Shown one piece after another: positions 45,001 through 53,823 of a stretch of 64,000 nt of DNA (position 1 is its first letter; every line of letters starts with the position of its first letter). A program made the position numbers and the translations under genes. Source of the DNA: Coleofasciculus sp937127375 (GTDB lineage Bacteria; Cyanobacteriota; Cyanobacteriia; Cyanobacteriales; Coleofasciculaceae); assembly GCA_040218875.1 (NCBI GenBank), contig JAVJQP010000013.1; one strand, 5' to 3'. Under the pieces are notes generated by a model. It ran no database searches and was not told where the DNA came from. It saw only the letters and a list, made by a program, of their open reading frames with translations.

Positions 45001-45208
45001 GGGTCCAGATTCTCCCAATGATTCGTCTTATGACGATGATCGATCGAACTTCATTACGAATGAAGTGGCGATGGACTACAATGCTGGCTTAACCGGAGCA
45101 TTGGCGAGAATGTACGGAGAATTTGGTGGAGAAACGCTCGATACTATTTCGGGAGTCAACCTGGGTGATTTGAGTGCGTTGACCGTTGCCGATGTAGTCG
45201 CATCCTAA
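42002..45208 (+). CDS. Modular glycoside hydrolase family 9 (cellulase) with CBM2, CBM6 and Calx-beta domains
   Basis: This is a 1068-residue multidomain protein. Order: CBM2-like domain (about 1-98, VDFNIANDWGSGF ... GFNGSGDSLEPTGYSLNG), Calx-beta 1 (about 110-215), CBM6-like domain (about 225-365, LRIEAEDYISFF ... NYIDI), Calx-beta 2 (about 372-480), Calx-beta 3 (about 488-598), GH9 catalytic domain (about 603-1045). Catalytic residues are visible: Asp pair in YYDAGDHVKFGLP (about 654), His in NPHHRAASG, Glu in NEVAMDYNAG (about 1019). There is no classical signal peptide; the protein begins directly with the CBM, so secretion may use a type I system. Calx-beta 2 and 3 share a near-identical stretch (43195-43265 and 43535-43605). 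Confidence 0.93.
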   Translation: MTFAVDFNIANDWGSGFTANLEIANNSSSNVNGWTLEFEAPFEITNIWGAEIVSQEGNLYTVRNLSYNSTLAADGTVSFGFNGSGDSLEPTGYSLNGESIGTSPSIPTLSVDNVTVTEGDSGTVAADFVVNLSEASDQPVTVEYSTANGTATAGSDYTAQSGTITFAAGETSKIVSVPVIGDTTVESNETFRLNLSNPSNGTIADAQGVGTISNDDSSTPPANTPLRIEAEDYISFFDKSSGNTGGAFRSDDVDIQATTDVGGGYNVGWIQQGEWLTYDANIPEAGTYDIVARVASAQSGTRSLKVSVGGESETLSFGGTGGWQNWTDVTAQGVNLSAGSQQLRLDMLSNSFNVNYIDIIPSNSSPTPPTLSINDVSLTEGNSGTKNATFTVNLSDASTQSVSVNYATANDTAIAGSDYTAKSGTLNFSPGQTSKTFTVPIIGDTLDEANETFKVNLSQANNATIADGQGVGTIIDNDDSTPVLSQLSINDVSVTEGDSGTKNATFTVNLSAASTQSVSVNYATANDTAIAGSDYTAKSGTLSFNPGQTSKTFSVPILGDTTVEGDETFKVNLSQASNATIGDGQGVGTILNNDSSQPPPQQGAFNYGEALQKSILFYYAQRSGDLPDTNPLPWRGDSALNDGSDVGVDLTGGYYDAGDHVKFGLPGAASMTMLSWGAVEYQDAYQQSGQFEEILDSIKWGTDYILKAHVTDSQGTQAFYGQVGDGNLDHAFWGAPEDMTMERPAFKIDRQNPGSDLAGEAAASLAAASIVFRGVDEAYADTLLQNAQQLYDFADQYRGVYTDAIPDAGQFYNSFSGFQDELVWGATWLHKATEAAGSTDTTYLNKAESLYQGIGPGFTQSWDNKSYGSAILLAQETGKSEYKGDVEGWLNSWLPGGSTPTYTDGGLAWLSQWGSLRYSANTSFLAGVYADTVNDPNGQYSDFAEGQIDYILGDNPRNFSYMVGFGEDYALNPHHRAASGVTNISDSRDNLHTLYGALVGGPDSPNDSSYDDDRSNFITNEVAMDYNAGLTGALARMYGEFGGETLDTISGVNLGDLSALTVADVVAS

Positions 45209-45311
45209 AGAAACAGGAGCAGAATAGGTGAACAATTATCCTGCTGCCAATTTAGTTTGATCAGAAGTAATTAATAGGGAAATTCTACCGCACCGAGTCT
45301 TTAAAGTCAAT

Positions 45312-45341
45312 AGCTGCGTTTCTCAGGAGACGCGGCTTTTT
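45312..45341 (+). terminator. Likely rho-independent terminator of the cellulase gene
   Basis: A GC-rich stem (agctgcgtttct / agacgcggct) with a short loop is followed by ttttt at the end. It lies about 100 bases past the cellulase stop. The rest of the 369-base spacer holds no gene. Confidence 0.65.
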
Positions 45342-45577
45342 CCGTTACATAAGACCTACCCAGATTTGCCTAAAAGTGGACATTTCTGGCGCTTACTTCC
45401 AAGGGTTTCTCCGTATTATTCACTAGGGAAAGGTGCAAAATCTGATTAATGCATCCGGTTATCCATTGTATCTGTGCAATTGGGTAGATATTTTATGGCA
45501 TAATTAGGGATTATTATACCGTTGTCTAGATAAAATTAAGCAAATAGACCTTACAACTGTCTTTGGTTAAGTTAGCG

Positions 45578-45799
45578 ATGACAACAATTGGATTTAAACG
45601 CATGAGACTAAAGTCCCATGCTCAGATTAAACGCTTGATTGATTTTCACGAGCAACGCATGAGGCAATTATCAAACACGGTTGATAAAAAATATACCTGT
45701 CGATATTATGCAAATTCAGCCTTCTTGCTTTGTGCTGTGAATCCTCTCGGTTCCTGTGAAGGCTGTCACGAGTATGAACCGGAGGTAACTTCCGAGTAA
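45578..45799 (+). CDS. DUF6464 family small cysteine protein
   Basis: This protein of 73 residues starts at ATG 45578; a TTG at 45563 would add five. It has a basic N-terminal helix and a C-terminal block YTCRYYANSAFLLCAVNPLG, then SCEGCHEYEP with four Cys. It matches the cyanobacterial DUF6464 pattern (Cys ... CAVNP ... C-x2-C). It may bind a metal; the function is unknown. Confidence 0.75.
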   Translation: MTTIGFKRMRLKSHAQIKRLIDFHEQRMRQLSNTVDKKYTCRYYANSAFLLCAVNPLGSCEGCHEYEPEVTSE

Positions 45800-46152
45800 A
45801 TACTCATCCGTCATCGCAGCTACTTGGCAAGTTGGGATATTCTTTACTGTTCTATGTTCACTATTGGACTCAACTGATGTCCTAACCTTTATGGCAACAG
45901 CAATACAAGTCTAAAGGCTAAAGCCTTTACTACAAACGTTCAACTTCAGTCCATTAAAAAACATTCCTTGGCTGAATATCGGTGGGTTACGGCGGATGTT
46001 TCACTAAATGGTTATTGCCTGAATTAAACGTCCGCCTAACCCACCCGACGAGATCGAAATTTCAATACCCTTGAGTTAGGGGGCAAACTTTGTAGGGCGC
46101 AAGGGTTGCGCCCCTATGTCAAATTGAGACGCTTCGTTTAATTGAATCTCGC
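45800..46152. other. 353-base spacer
   Basis: No gene was recognised. A short palindrome gtagggcgcaagggttgcgcccctat lies at about 46091 near the 3' end of pepA and could be its terminator. The sequence resembles a repeat found near 50180 (gggcgcacgccgtgcgccc). Confidence 0.5.
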
Positions 46153-47625
46153 TTATGCCAAAACCCAGTGAACCAGCGTGCGAACTGGAAAACCTGTCGC
46201 CCCAGCATTATTGCACCCGTCTTCTTTATCTGCCCAAACTGGACCAGCAATGTCTAAATGCGCCCAGGATGTTTCTTTCACAAACTGCTGTAAAAATAGA
46301 GCCGCTGTGATTGAACCCCCGGCACGAGGTCCGGTGTTTTTCATGTCAGCAATGGGTGACTTCATTCCCTCAAAGTATTTCTCTTCCATCGGCATCTGCC
46401 AGAATTTTTCGCCCGCTTTTTCCGATGCGGTTTTGAATTGAGCCGCGAGGGTGTCATCGGTTGTCCATAGTCCACCAATATCATTACCGAGTGCCACGAC
46501 ACAAGCCCCGGTGAGGGTGGCTAAATCCACGATCGCGTCTAACTCCAATTTTTCGGCAAACACTAAGGCATCAGCGAGAGTCAGTCGCCCTTCGGCGTCG
46601 GTGTTATTCACTTCGATGGTTTTGCCATTAGATGCCGTCAGGATATCACCGGGATGCAATGCATGACCACTGATCATATTCTCCGTTGCGGCACTAATAA
46701 AGTGAACCTCTACATCCGGCTTTAATTCACCAATGGCTTTGGCTGCACCAAAGGTAGCACCTGCCCCTCCCATGTCCATTTTCATGGTTTCGATGCCGCT
46801 ACCTGAGACTTTTAGGTTTAAGCCACCGGAATCAAAGGTTAATCCCTTACCCACAATCGCGACTTTCCGACGCGGTGTGCCTTGGGGTTTATAGGTGAGA
46901 TGAATAAACTTGGGTGGCATATGTGAGGCTTGAGCGACACCCAAAAAAGCACCCATGCCTAATTTTTCGCATTCGTCTTTTTCTAAGACTTCTAGCGTCA
47001 TCCCATAAGCCGAGGCAATATCCTGGGCTGTCTGTGCTAACGTCATTGGGGTGACAGAATTCGGTGGGGCGGCGACTAACTCCCGTGCTAAGATTACTCC
47101 TTCACAAATGGCAGTGGCTTGGTTAATCGCGGCTTGGACATCACCAAGTCCAAGTAATTCCACCTGTTCAAGTTTCGCACCTTTATCTTCTGGATCTGAC
47201 TTAAAGCGATTATCCACATGCAATGCTAGAGTAATCCCTTCCGCGATCGCTTGGGCGCTGAGGGCAGTATCATTATTCGCCGCCGGGAGGCTAACACCCA
47301 GAGTTTTACACTTTTGCTGCTTTGCCATCCGCGCGATCGCAGATCCTACTCGATGTAAACTGTCTACGGTTAGGGCATCCGATTTACCCAACCCGACTAA
47401 AATCACTTTACGAACTGAGCTACCGGCACCCACACGAGTTACAGCACTACTGCCAACGCTTCCTTTAAACTCGGTTTCCTCAATCAATTCCTTCAGTGTA
47501 CCGGAGAGTTTCTGATCAAGCTGGGCTAAATCGCCGGTTAACTCCACAGCATCTTCAAAGAATCCCAGTGCTAGGGCATCACCAGTCCAATCTACCCGTG
47601 GTGTATCCGTTGCTCGAATTTCCAT
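46153..47625 (-). CDS. pepA: Leucyl aminopeptidase
   Basis: This 490-residue M17 aminopeptidase has the two-metal active site: VGKGLTFDSGGLNLK (Lys and Asp ligands), TMKMDMGGAGAT (Asp), and NTDAEGRLTLADAL (Asp, Glu and the catalytic Arg). The length and the C-terminal half are typical of PepA. It cleaves N-terminal residues in the cytosol. PepA in some bacteria also binds DNA; nothing here shows that. The ATG at 47625 is clear. Confidence 0.97.
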   Translation of the reverse strand: MEIRATDTPRVDWTGDALALGFFEDAVELTGDLAQLDQKLSGTLKELIEETEFKGSVGSSAVTRVGAGSSVRKVILVGLGKSDALTVDSLHRVGSAIARMAKQQKCKTLGVSLPAANNDTALSAQAIAEGITLALHVDNRFKSDPEDKGAKLEQVELLGLGDVQAAINQATAICEGVILARELVAAPPNSVTPMTLAQTAQDIASAYGMTLEVLEKDECEKLGMGAFLGVAQASHMPPKFIHLTYKPQGTPRRKVAIVGKGLTFDSGGLNLKVSGSGIETMKMDMGGAGATFGAAKAIGELKPDVEVHFISAATENMISGHALHPGDILTASNGKTIEVNNTDAEGRLTLADALVFAEKLELDAIVDLATLTGACVVALGNDIGGLWTTDDTLAAQFKTASEKAGEKFWQMPMEEKYFEGMKSPIADMKNTGPRAGGSITAALFLQQFVKETSWAHLDIAGPVWADKEDGCNNAGATGFPVRTLVHWVLA

Positions 47626-47698
47626 TCCTTGGTTCTGTCTCTTATCTTTTACCTCATCTTTAGTATTGCATTTGTCTTATGTCTTATGTCTTATGGTC

Positions 47699-47762
47699 GG
47701 GGCGGGTTTTGCAGCCAAGCTAGGGATAACAATCAATATTAGTCCCTAAACCCGCCCCTACA
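47699..47762. repeat. GGGCGGGTTT-family element
   Basis: A 64-base copy (ggggcgggttttgcag ... ccctaaacccgcccctac) in the divergent spacer between pepA and the lytic transglycosylase. The inner part is unlike other copies. Confidence 0.85.
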
Positions 47763-47899
47763 GACAAATGCTTCTGTCATCACCTCTGGAACATGACTCC
47801 CCCATCTTCCCTATCTCCCCCTGAATGCCACCAATTTTCCCAATCCTTCGTCAAAATGGGAAGCAGTAGATCTTATCAGTATTGGGCGAAAGAGATTTC

Positions 47900-50092
47900 A
47901 TGTTAAAGGTACAGAAATACAGACTTCCTGTAGCAGTCGGGGCGGGATTGCTATTTATTGCCTTATGTGGTTCGTCTTGGTTCATCCTCCGACAGACTGG
48001 TGTTCTGGAAAACTTGGGGGCTGACTCCCCGCAAAGTGAACTGAGTTTGACGCAAAAGGATGCTCAATCCCTGGTATTGCCCTTAGTCTCTTTATCTCCC
48101 CAAGCTAGGGCACAACAACTGATGGATATTGCTTCGGGGCGTCAATCCCTGGATCAATATCGCGCCCGCTATTTGTTGGCGTCGGATTTAATTGGACAAC
48201 AGCAGCCAGAGGCGGCACTTCAATGGTTGGAAGGATTAGACGCGAAGTATCCCCAGTTAGCCTCTCATATTGCCCTGAAACGCGCTCAAGCCTACACGGC
48301 GATGGGGGATACGGCTAACGCCGAACAAGCTTGGCAAGGGATTCTAGAGACTTATCCCAGTGATCCCGTCGCCGCCCACGCCCTGTATGCGTTGGGGGAA
48401 TCGAATCCAGAGTATTGGCAACAGGCGATCGCACAATTTCCGACTCATCCCCGTACCTTGGAGATTGCCCGCCAAAAACTACAGGAGAATCCCAAGCAAC
48501 TGGATTTACTCTTACTCTTAGCCAAATCAGCACACGATGCTCCCGATAGTGGCGGAATCCGCGATCGCTTAGTCAATGAGTATGCCTCTCAATTACAACC
48601 GGAAGACTGGCAGACGATTGCCTTTGGCTATTGGAAAACCCGCGAATATGGCAAAGCTGCCAAAGCCTACACAAAAGCCCCGCCCACGCCCGAAAATGCC
48701 TATCGAGTGGGGCGCGGCTATCACGTAAAAGGGAAACGCCAGGAAGCCAAAGCCGCCTATCAACAACTGATTCAAAACTTTCCTGATGCTAAGGAAACGG
48801 GGTTAGGATTGCGGCGTCTGGCGAGTCTCATCCCCTCCCAAGAGGCAATCCCTTACCTGGATCAAGTGGTGGCGAAGTTCCCCGATGAAGCCCCAGAAGC
48901 CCTACTCACAAAAGCCAACATCCTGGAAGCCTTGGGCAGTTCTCAATCTGCCACCCAAGCGCGTCAATCGGTGTTAACTCAATATCCTAATTCTGACGCC
49001 GCCGCAGACTATCGTTGGCAGGTGGCAAACCAGAAAGCCCAAGCTGGGAATCTCGCCGAAGCATGGCAATGGGCGCAACCGATTACCACAGATAGTCCCG
49101 ATAGTTCCATCGCCCCGGAAGCGGCGTTTTGGGTGGGCAGATGGGCAATGGAACTGGGACGCCAAGATGAAGCTACAGCCGCGTTTGAGCATGTTTTGGC
49201 ACAGTATCCCGAATCCTATTATGCGTGGCGGTCTGCCCGATTTCTCGGCTGGGATGTGGGGGACTTTACCACGGTGCGGGATGTGAATCCGACCCTGGTG
49301 CTACCGAAAACGCGATCGCGACTCCCGGCTGGATCGGATACCTTAAAAGAATTGCATCTATTGGGACAAAATCAGGACAGTTTGACGCTTTGGCAAGCCG
49401 AATTTGAGAATCGCCAGGAACCCACGGTTGCTGAACAGTTTACCGATGGCGTCATGCGTTTAGGCGTGGGGGATAATCTCAATGGGATTAATCAAGTTTG
49501 GTTTCTGAGTCAGCGCGAAACCCCGGAAGAACGTCGCCAATGGCAAGCGTTGCGGGCTGAACCAGCGTATTGGTATACACTGTTTCCTTTACCATTTTTT
49601 GATTCGGTTGTCAATTGGTCGGGTCAACGTCAACTTAATCCCTTATTGGTGATTGGTTTAATTCGCCAAGAATCGCGGTTTGAACCGGAAATCGGTTCTA
49701 TAGCGGGAGCCAGGGGGTTAATGCAAGTTATGCCGGGAACGGGTCAATGGATTGCGGATAAAATTCAGCTTCAGGAGTATGACCTGAATGACCCTAATGA
49801 TAATGTCAAATTGGGGACATGGTATTTAGATCACACTCACCAAGAATACAATAACCATTCTTTATTTGCCGTGGCAAGTTACAATGCCGGTCCGGGGAAT
49901 GTGGCAAAGTGGATCAGGAAGTACGATACAACTGACCCCGATGCGTTCATTGAGCAGATTCCTTTTGCGGAAACGAAGGGATATGTGGAGGCAGTTTTTG
50001 AGAATTATTGGAATTATTTGCGGCTGTATAATCCAGAGGTGAATCAGTTATTGCAGAAGTATTCTAAGAGTCAACCTGTAATTTCTCCCTAG
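47900..50092 (+). CDS. Soluble-type lytic murein transglycosylase with TPR-like repeats
   Basis: This protein of about 730 residues has an N-terminal membrane anchor (VAVGAGLLFIALCGSSWFIL), a long superhelical alpha region (about 55-540) rich in TPR-like Ala/Gln helices, and a C-terminal SLT domain. Motifs: catalytic Glu in LIRQESRFEPEIGS (about 590), ARGLMQVMPGTGQWIA, NVKLGTWYLD and VASYNAGPGNVAKWI. It cuts peptidoglycan glycan strands in the periplasm. The ATG at 47900 (MLKVQKYRL) is preferred over a TTG at 47882. Confidence 0.93.
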   Translation: MLKVQKYRLPVAVGAGLLFIALCGSSWFILRQTGVLENLGADSPQSELSLTQKDAQSLVLPLVSLSPQARAQQLMDIASGRQSLDQYRARYLLASDLIGQQQPEAALQWLEGLDAKYPQLASHIALKRAQAYTAMGDTANAEQAWQGILETYPSDPVAAHALYALGESNPEYWQQAIAQFPTHPRTLEIARQKLQENPKQLDLLLLLAKSAHDAPDSGGIRDRLVNEYASQLQPEDWQTIAFGYWKTREYGKAAKAYTKAPPTPENAYRVGRGYHVKGKRQEAKAAYQQLIQNFPDAKETGLGLRRLASLIPSQEAIPYLDQVVAKFPDEAPEALLTKANILEALGSSQSATQARQSVLTQYPNSDAAADYRWQVANQKAQAGNLAEAWQWAQPITTDSPDSSIAPEAAFWVGRWAMELGRQDEATAAFEHVLAQYPESYYAWRSARFLGWDVGDFTTVRDVNPTLVLPKTRSRLPAGSDTLKELHLLGQNQDSLTLWQAEFENRQEPTVAEQFTDGVMRLGVGDNLNGINQVWFLSQRETPEERRQWQALRAEPAYWYTLFPLPFFDSVVNWSGQRQLNPLLVIGLIRQESRFEPEIGSIAGARGLMQVMPGTGQWIADKIQLQEYDLNDPNDNVKLGTWYLDHTHQEYNNHSLFAVASYNAGPGNVAKWIRKYDTTDPDAFIEQIPFAETKGYVEAVFENYWNYLRLYNPEVNQLLQKYSKSQPVISP

Positions 50093-50295
50093 CATTAAAA
50101 TGGTGCGTTACGCGACGAAGAGAGCACCCTACTGCTGTGACCCAGCTAAAATTGTGCAATAGATTGATGGTTAAAAAGGGGCGCACGCCGTGCGCCCCTA
50201 CAATTCTAATTCACCATTTTAGGTGAGTCAGCCCACTACAATATTAAAGAAGTTGGGATAGGTGGAACTCACTGTTGTTACGATAAATATTGAGC

Positions 50296-53200
50296 ATGAA
50301 TAGTTTAATCCAGAATCAATTAATCCGACTATTATTTGTCGATGATTCTGACCCCAAAAAATCCTGTATTTCCCAACTTATATCCCCCTCAGACTATAGT
50401 CTGATTCATGCCGACAACCTTGAACAGTATCTATCTAGTCTTAATCCTGATCCTGATTCTCTCCCTCACTTAATTATCATTGCGATTAATCATCCAGCGA
50501 TTAACAGTTGTGAGTCAATCCAAACCCTGAAAAGAACGCCACAACTCAATGATGTGCCGATTATTGCCGCAATTAATCACAATGATATCGATAAATTACC
50601 CTCACTCCTAGACGCTGGGGCGACTGATTATTTAATTGATCCTTTTACCCCAGCCGAACTTTTAACCCGAATCCAGACTCAGTTAACGCTTCATCACCTC
50701 AACGCAGAAAATTCACGCCTCAATCAAGAAAATACCGATTTAAAAATCTTACTCGAAACCTCGACTGAACACGGTGATCTGGTCTATGAACAATTGTACG
50801 ATCAAGCCGAAGCAGTGGTGCGTGAAAGTGAACATCGGCTGGCACAATTTTTGGAAGCGGTTCCGGTTGGTGTTTTGGTGGTAGAGGCGAGTGGAAACCC
50901 GTATTTTATGAATCAAAAAGCTAAACAGATTTTCGCACAGGATTTAGATACAAATCTCCAGACTGATCAGCTTTGTCATACCTATCAACTCTATGTAACC
51001 GACACCGATCGCTTATACCCATTAGACCACTTCCCGATCGCGCGATCGCTCCAGGGTGAAACGGTTACCGTTGATGACTTAGCTGTACATCATCCGAATC
51101 ATAAAATTCCCCTAGAAATGCAGGCAATGCCCATCTATGATGATCAGGGAACCCTACTCTATGGTATTAGTGTATTCAAAGATATTACCACCCGCAAACG
51201 TACCGAGAAAATTTTAACCGAGTATAATCAAACCCTAGAACAAGAAGTCTGCGATCGCACCCAAGAATTAGAAACCAAAAATCAGCAACTCCACCAAGAA
51301 ATTGAGGAACGCAAGTTACTCGAGCAAAAATGGCGAACCTCTGAGGGCAAAATGCGGGCAGTATTTGAGGCAATGCCTGATATTATCCTAATTATTGATC
51401 CTCAAACTAATGATATTCAAATTGCACCAACTCGACCCACTCGCGATATTAAAAAATCAATACCCCTGATTAACCAAACTATTGAGCAATTTCTCGACGG
51501 TGACAATACCCAAAGCTGGTTCCAGCAAATTCACCAGGTTATCGAAACCCAAGAACCGATTCATTTTGATTACAGTTTAAATGATGCCGATCAACGGGTT
51601 TGGTTTACTGCCAGTATTGCCCCGTTACCGAACAATTCCGTTATCTGGGTTGCCCGCAATATTACCGATCGCAAACGCACCCAATTTGCATTGTATCAAT
51701 CAGAAGAAAAGTTTGCCCGTGCCTTCCGTTCTAGTCCCAGCGCTATGACAATCACGCGATTAAGTGATGGCTGTCATATTGATGTGAATGATAGCTTTTG
51801 TCAGTTTACCTGCTATTCTGCGCCAGAAATTCTTGGTCGCACTGCCCTTGATTTGAATCTCTGGGTGAATCAAAAAGACCGAAACCGGATGTTAAAAGCA
51901 ATATCAAACAAGGGGATTATTCGCAACTACGAATTTGAGTTTCGTACCAAATCGGGGGACATTCGCACCGCCTTACTCTCAGCCGAACAAATTAACCTAG
52001 ATAAGCAAACCTGTCTGATCGCCGTCAGCCAAGATATTAGCGATCGCAAGCAGGCGGAATTTGCCCTACAACTGGCTAAAGAAACCGCTGAACAGGCAAA
52101 TCGTGCCAAAAGTCAATTCTTGTCTAATATGAGTCATGAATTACGCACTCCCCTGAATGCGATTATTGGATTTGCACAGTTGTTAGGGCGCGATTCTTCT
52201 CTAACTCAAGAACAATGCAATCATATTGGCATTATTTGTCGATCGGGTGAACATTTACTCAGCCTGATCAATAACGTGCTGCAACTGTCCAAAATCGAAG
52301 CAGGTCAGATTCAACTCAACTGCTATAGTTTTGACATATACGGGTTACTCATAACTATAGAAGAAATGTTTAAATTTCCGGCTCAAAATAAAGGCTTGCA
52401 GTTAGTGTTTGACTATGAGCAAACGCTACCTCGCTATGTGGAAACCGATGAAGGAAAGCTGCGCCAAGTCTTAATTAACTTACTGAGCAACGCGATTAAA
52501 TTTACCCATCAGGGAGGAGTTACGTTGCGCGTTAAAGAGGTGCAGGGGGAGTCAAGGGAGAATGTAGAGACGTGCCACGGCGCGTCTGGAAGCCAGGAAG
52601 CGCAACATTCAACATTGAGTCAGGGCGGGTTTAGTCACATCCGGGCGGAGCAAGAAACGATAGACGTGAAACCCGCCCCTACAAACCAGGCGTCCCCAAT
52701 TCAGCCAAAGCTGCGATTTGAAATTGAAGATACTGGGGCGGGTATTGCTGCCGAGGAAATTGAATCATTATTTGCCGCTTTTGTGCAAACTGAAACAGGG
52801 CGCAAATCCATGGAAGGCACAGGATTAGGATTGCCGATTAGTCAACAATTTGTGCGACTCATGGGCGGAGAGATTCAGGTCAATAGTCGCTTGAACCAAG
52901 GCAGTATTTTTACCTTTGATATTGACGTTAACCGGGTGGAGGGAATTGAGCCAGAAACCCAGTCAGCGACTCCTCGCGTAGTTGGCTTGGTACCCGGACA
53001 ACCCAATTACCGTATCCTAGTAGTGGATGATCGCCTAGAAAGTCGTTTACTATTGGTAAAACTGCTAACCGCCGTGGGATTTTCCGTGCGAGAAGCGGTG
53101 AATGGGCAAGACGCGATCGCGATCTGGAGTAGCTGGGAACCTCACCTGATTTGGATGGATATGCGAATGCCTGTGATGGATGGATATGAAGCCACCAAAC

Positions 53201-53649
53201 ACATCAAAGGGCATCTCAAAGGTCAAGCTACCGTGGTTTTAGCCCTCACCGCCAGCGCCTTTGAAGAAGAGCGATCGCTGGTTCTGTGTGCCGGCTGTGA
53301 CGATTTTGTTCGCAAACCCTTCCGAGAAGACGTAATCTTTAATAAGATAGCCCACTATTTAGGGGTGCAGTATGTCTACGAACAGCCAACCGCATCAACC
53401 GCGCCAGAGGATGAAAACCTAGCCTCCAACCAACCCCTAACGGCTCAAGCCCTGACGATTATGCCCAAGGAGTGGATTCATGAATTATACCAAGCTGCCA
53501 ACTCGATTGATAACGAGCGGATTTTCCAGCTTATCGAGCAAATTCCCCCAACTCATACCGCGATCGCCCAAGCTATCACAGATATGGTGAATAATTTCCG
53601 TTGTGATCAAATTATCGATTTAATTGAAGCAGGGATGAAGGAGTTTTGA
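50296..53649 (+). CDS. Hybrid histidine kinase with repeat-derived insert
   Basis: This protein of about 1117 residues. Order: degenerate receiver (about 12-128), coiled coil, three PAS domains (about 175-580), HisKA with His in MSHELRTPLNAIIGF (about 613), HATPase (N box LSNAIKF; G boxes EDTGAGI and GTGLGLPISQ), C-terminal receiver with Asp in WMDMRMPVMDG (about 953) and Lys in RKPF, then a helical tail that may be an Hpt-like domain. In the first receiver the phospho-acceptor Asp and the Lys of the KPF motif are replaced (IAINHP and LIDPF). About 40 residues between the N and G1 boxes (nt 52562-52682) derive from two dispersed repeats. Confidence 0.93.
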   Translation: MNSLIQNQLIRLLFVDDSDPKKSCISQLISPSDYSLIHADNLEQYLSSLNPDPDSLPHLIIIAINHPAINSCESIQTLKRTPQLNDVPIIAAINHNDIDKLPSLLDAGATDYLIDPFTPAELLTRIQTQLTLHHLNAENSRLNQENTDLKILLETSTEHGDLVYEQLYDQAEAVVRESEHRLAQFLEAVPVGVLVVEASGNPYFMNQKAKQIFAQDLDTNLQTDQLCHTYQLYVTDTDRLYPLDHFPIARSLQGETVTVDDLAVHHPNHKIPLEMQAMPIYDDQGTLLYGISVFKDITTRKRTEKILTEYNQTLEQEVCDRTQELETKNQQLHQEIEERKLLEQKWRTSEGKMRAVFEAMPDIILIIDPQTNDIQIAPTRPTRDIKKSIPLINQTIEQFLDGDNTQSWFQQIHQVIETQEPIHFDYSLNDADQRVWFTASIAPLPNNSVIWVARNITDRKRTQFALYQSEEKFARAFRSSPSAMTITRLSDGCHIDVNDSFCQFTCYSAPEILGRTALDLNLWVNQKDRNRMLKAISNKGIIRNYEFEFRTKSGDIRTALLSAEQINLDKQTCLIAVSQDISDRKQAEFALQLAKETAEQANRAKSQFLSNMSHELRTPLNAIIGFAQLLGRDSSLTQEQCNHIGIICRSGEHLLSLINNVLQLSKIEAGQIQLNCYSFDIYGLLITIEEMFKFPAQNKGLQLVFDYEQTLPRYVETDEGKLRQVLINLLSNAIKFTHQGGVTLRVKEVQGESRENVETCHGASGSQEAQHSTLSQGGFSHIRAEQETIDVKPAPTNQASPIQPKLRFEIEDTGAGIAAEEIESLFAAFVQTETGRKSMEGTGLGLPISQQFVRLMGGEIQVNSRLNQGSIFTFDIDVNRVEGIEPETQSATPRVVGLVPGQPNYRILVVDDRLESRLLLVKLLTAVGFSVREAVNGQDAIAIWSSWEPHLIWMDMRMPVMDGYEATKHIKGHLKGQATVVLALTASAFEEERSLVLCAGCDDFVRKPFREDVIFNKIAHYLGVQYVYEQPTASTAPEDENLASNQPLTAQALTIMPKEWIHELYQAANSIDNERIFQLIEQIPPTHTAIAQAITDMVNNFRCDQIIDLIEAGMKEF
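52562..52682. repeat. Two dispersed repeats inserted in frame in a kinase gene
   Basis: An AGACG palindrome copy (gtagagacgtgccacggcgcgtct, 52564-52587) and a GGGCGGGTTT element (cagggcgggtttagtc ... gtgaaacccgcccctaca, about 52622-52682) lie inside the HATPase coding region. The frame is kept. The neighbouring kinase at 53824 has an ordinary 25-residue loop at this point. Confidence 0.9.
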
Positions 53650-53694
53650 GTGTTGACCCTTCACTTTGTTCAAGGGAACCTGCGGTTTAATCCT

Positions 53695-53759
53695 GTAGGG
53701 GCGGGTTTAGGGACTAACGCCAGTTAAAAGCCAATAACTGAGCAACAAAACCCGCCCTT
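53695..53759. repeat. GGGCGGGTTT-family element
   Basis: A further copy (gtaggggcgggtttaggg ... gagcaacaaaacccgccctt), 45 bases after the hybrid kinase, followed by caaatga heptamers that run into the next start codon at 53824. Confidence 0.85.
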
Positions 53760-53823
53760 CCTTATTCAAATGAATATGGATATAACGAATGACAAATGAC
53801 AAATGACAAATGACGAATAACAA

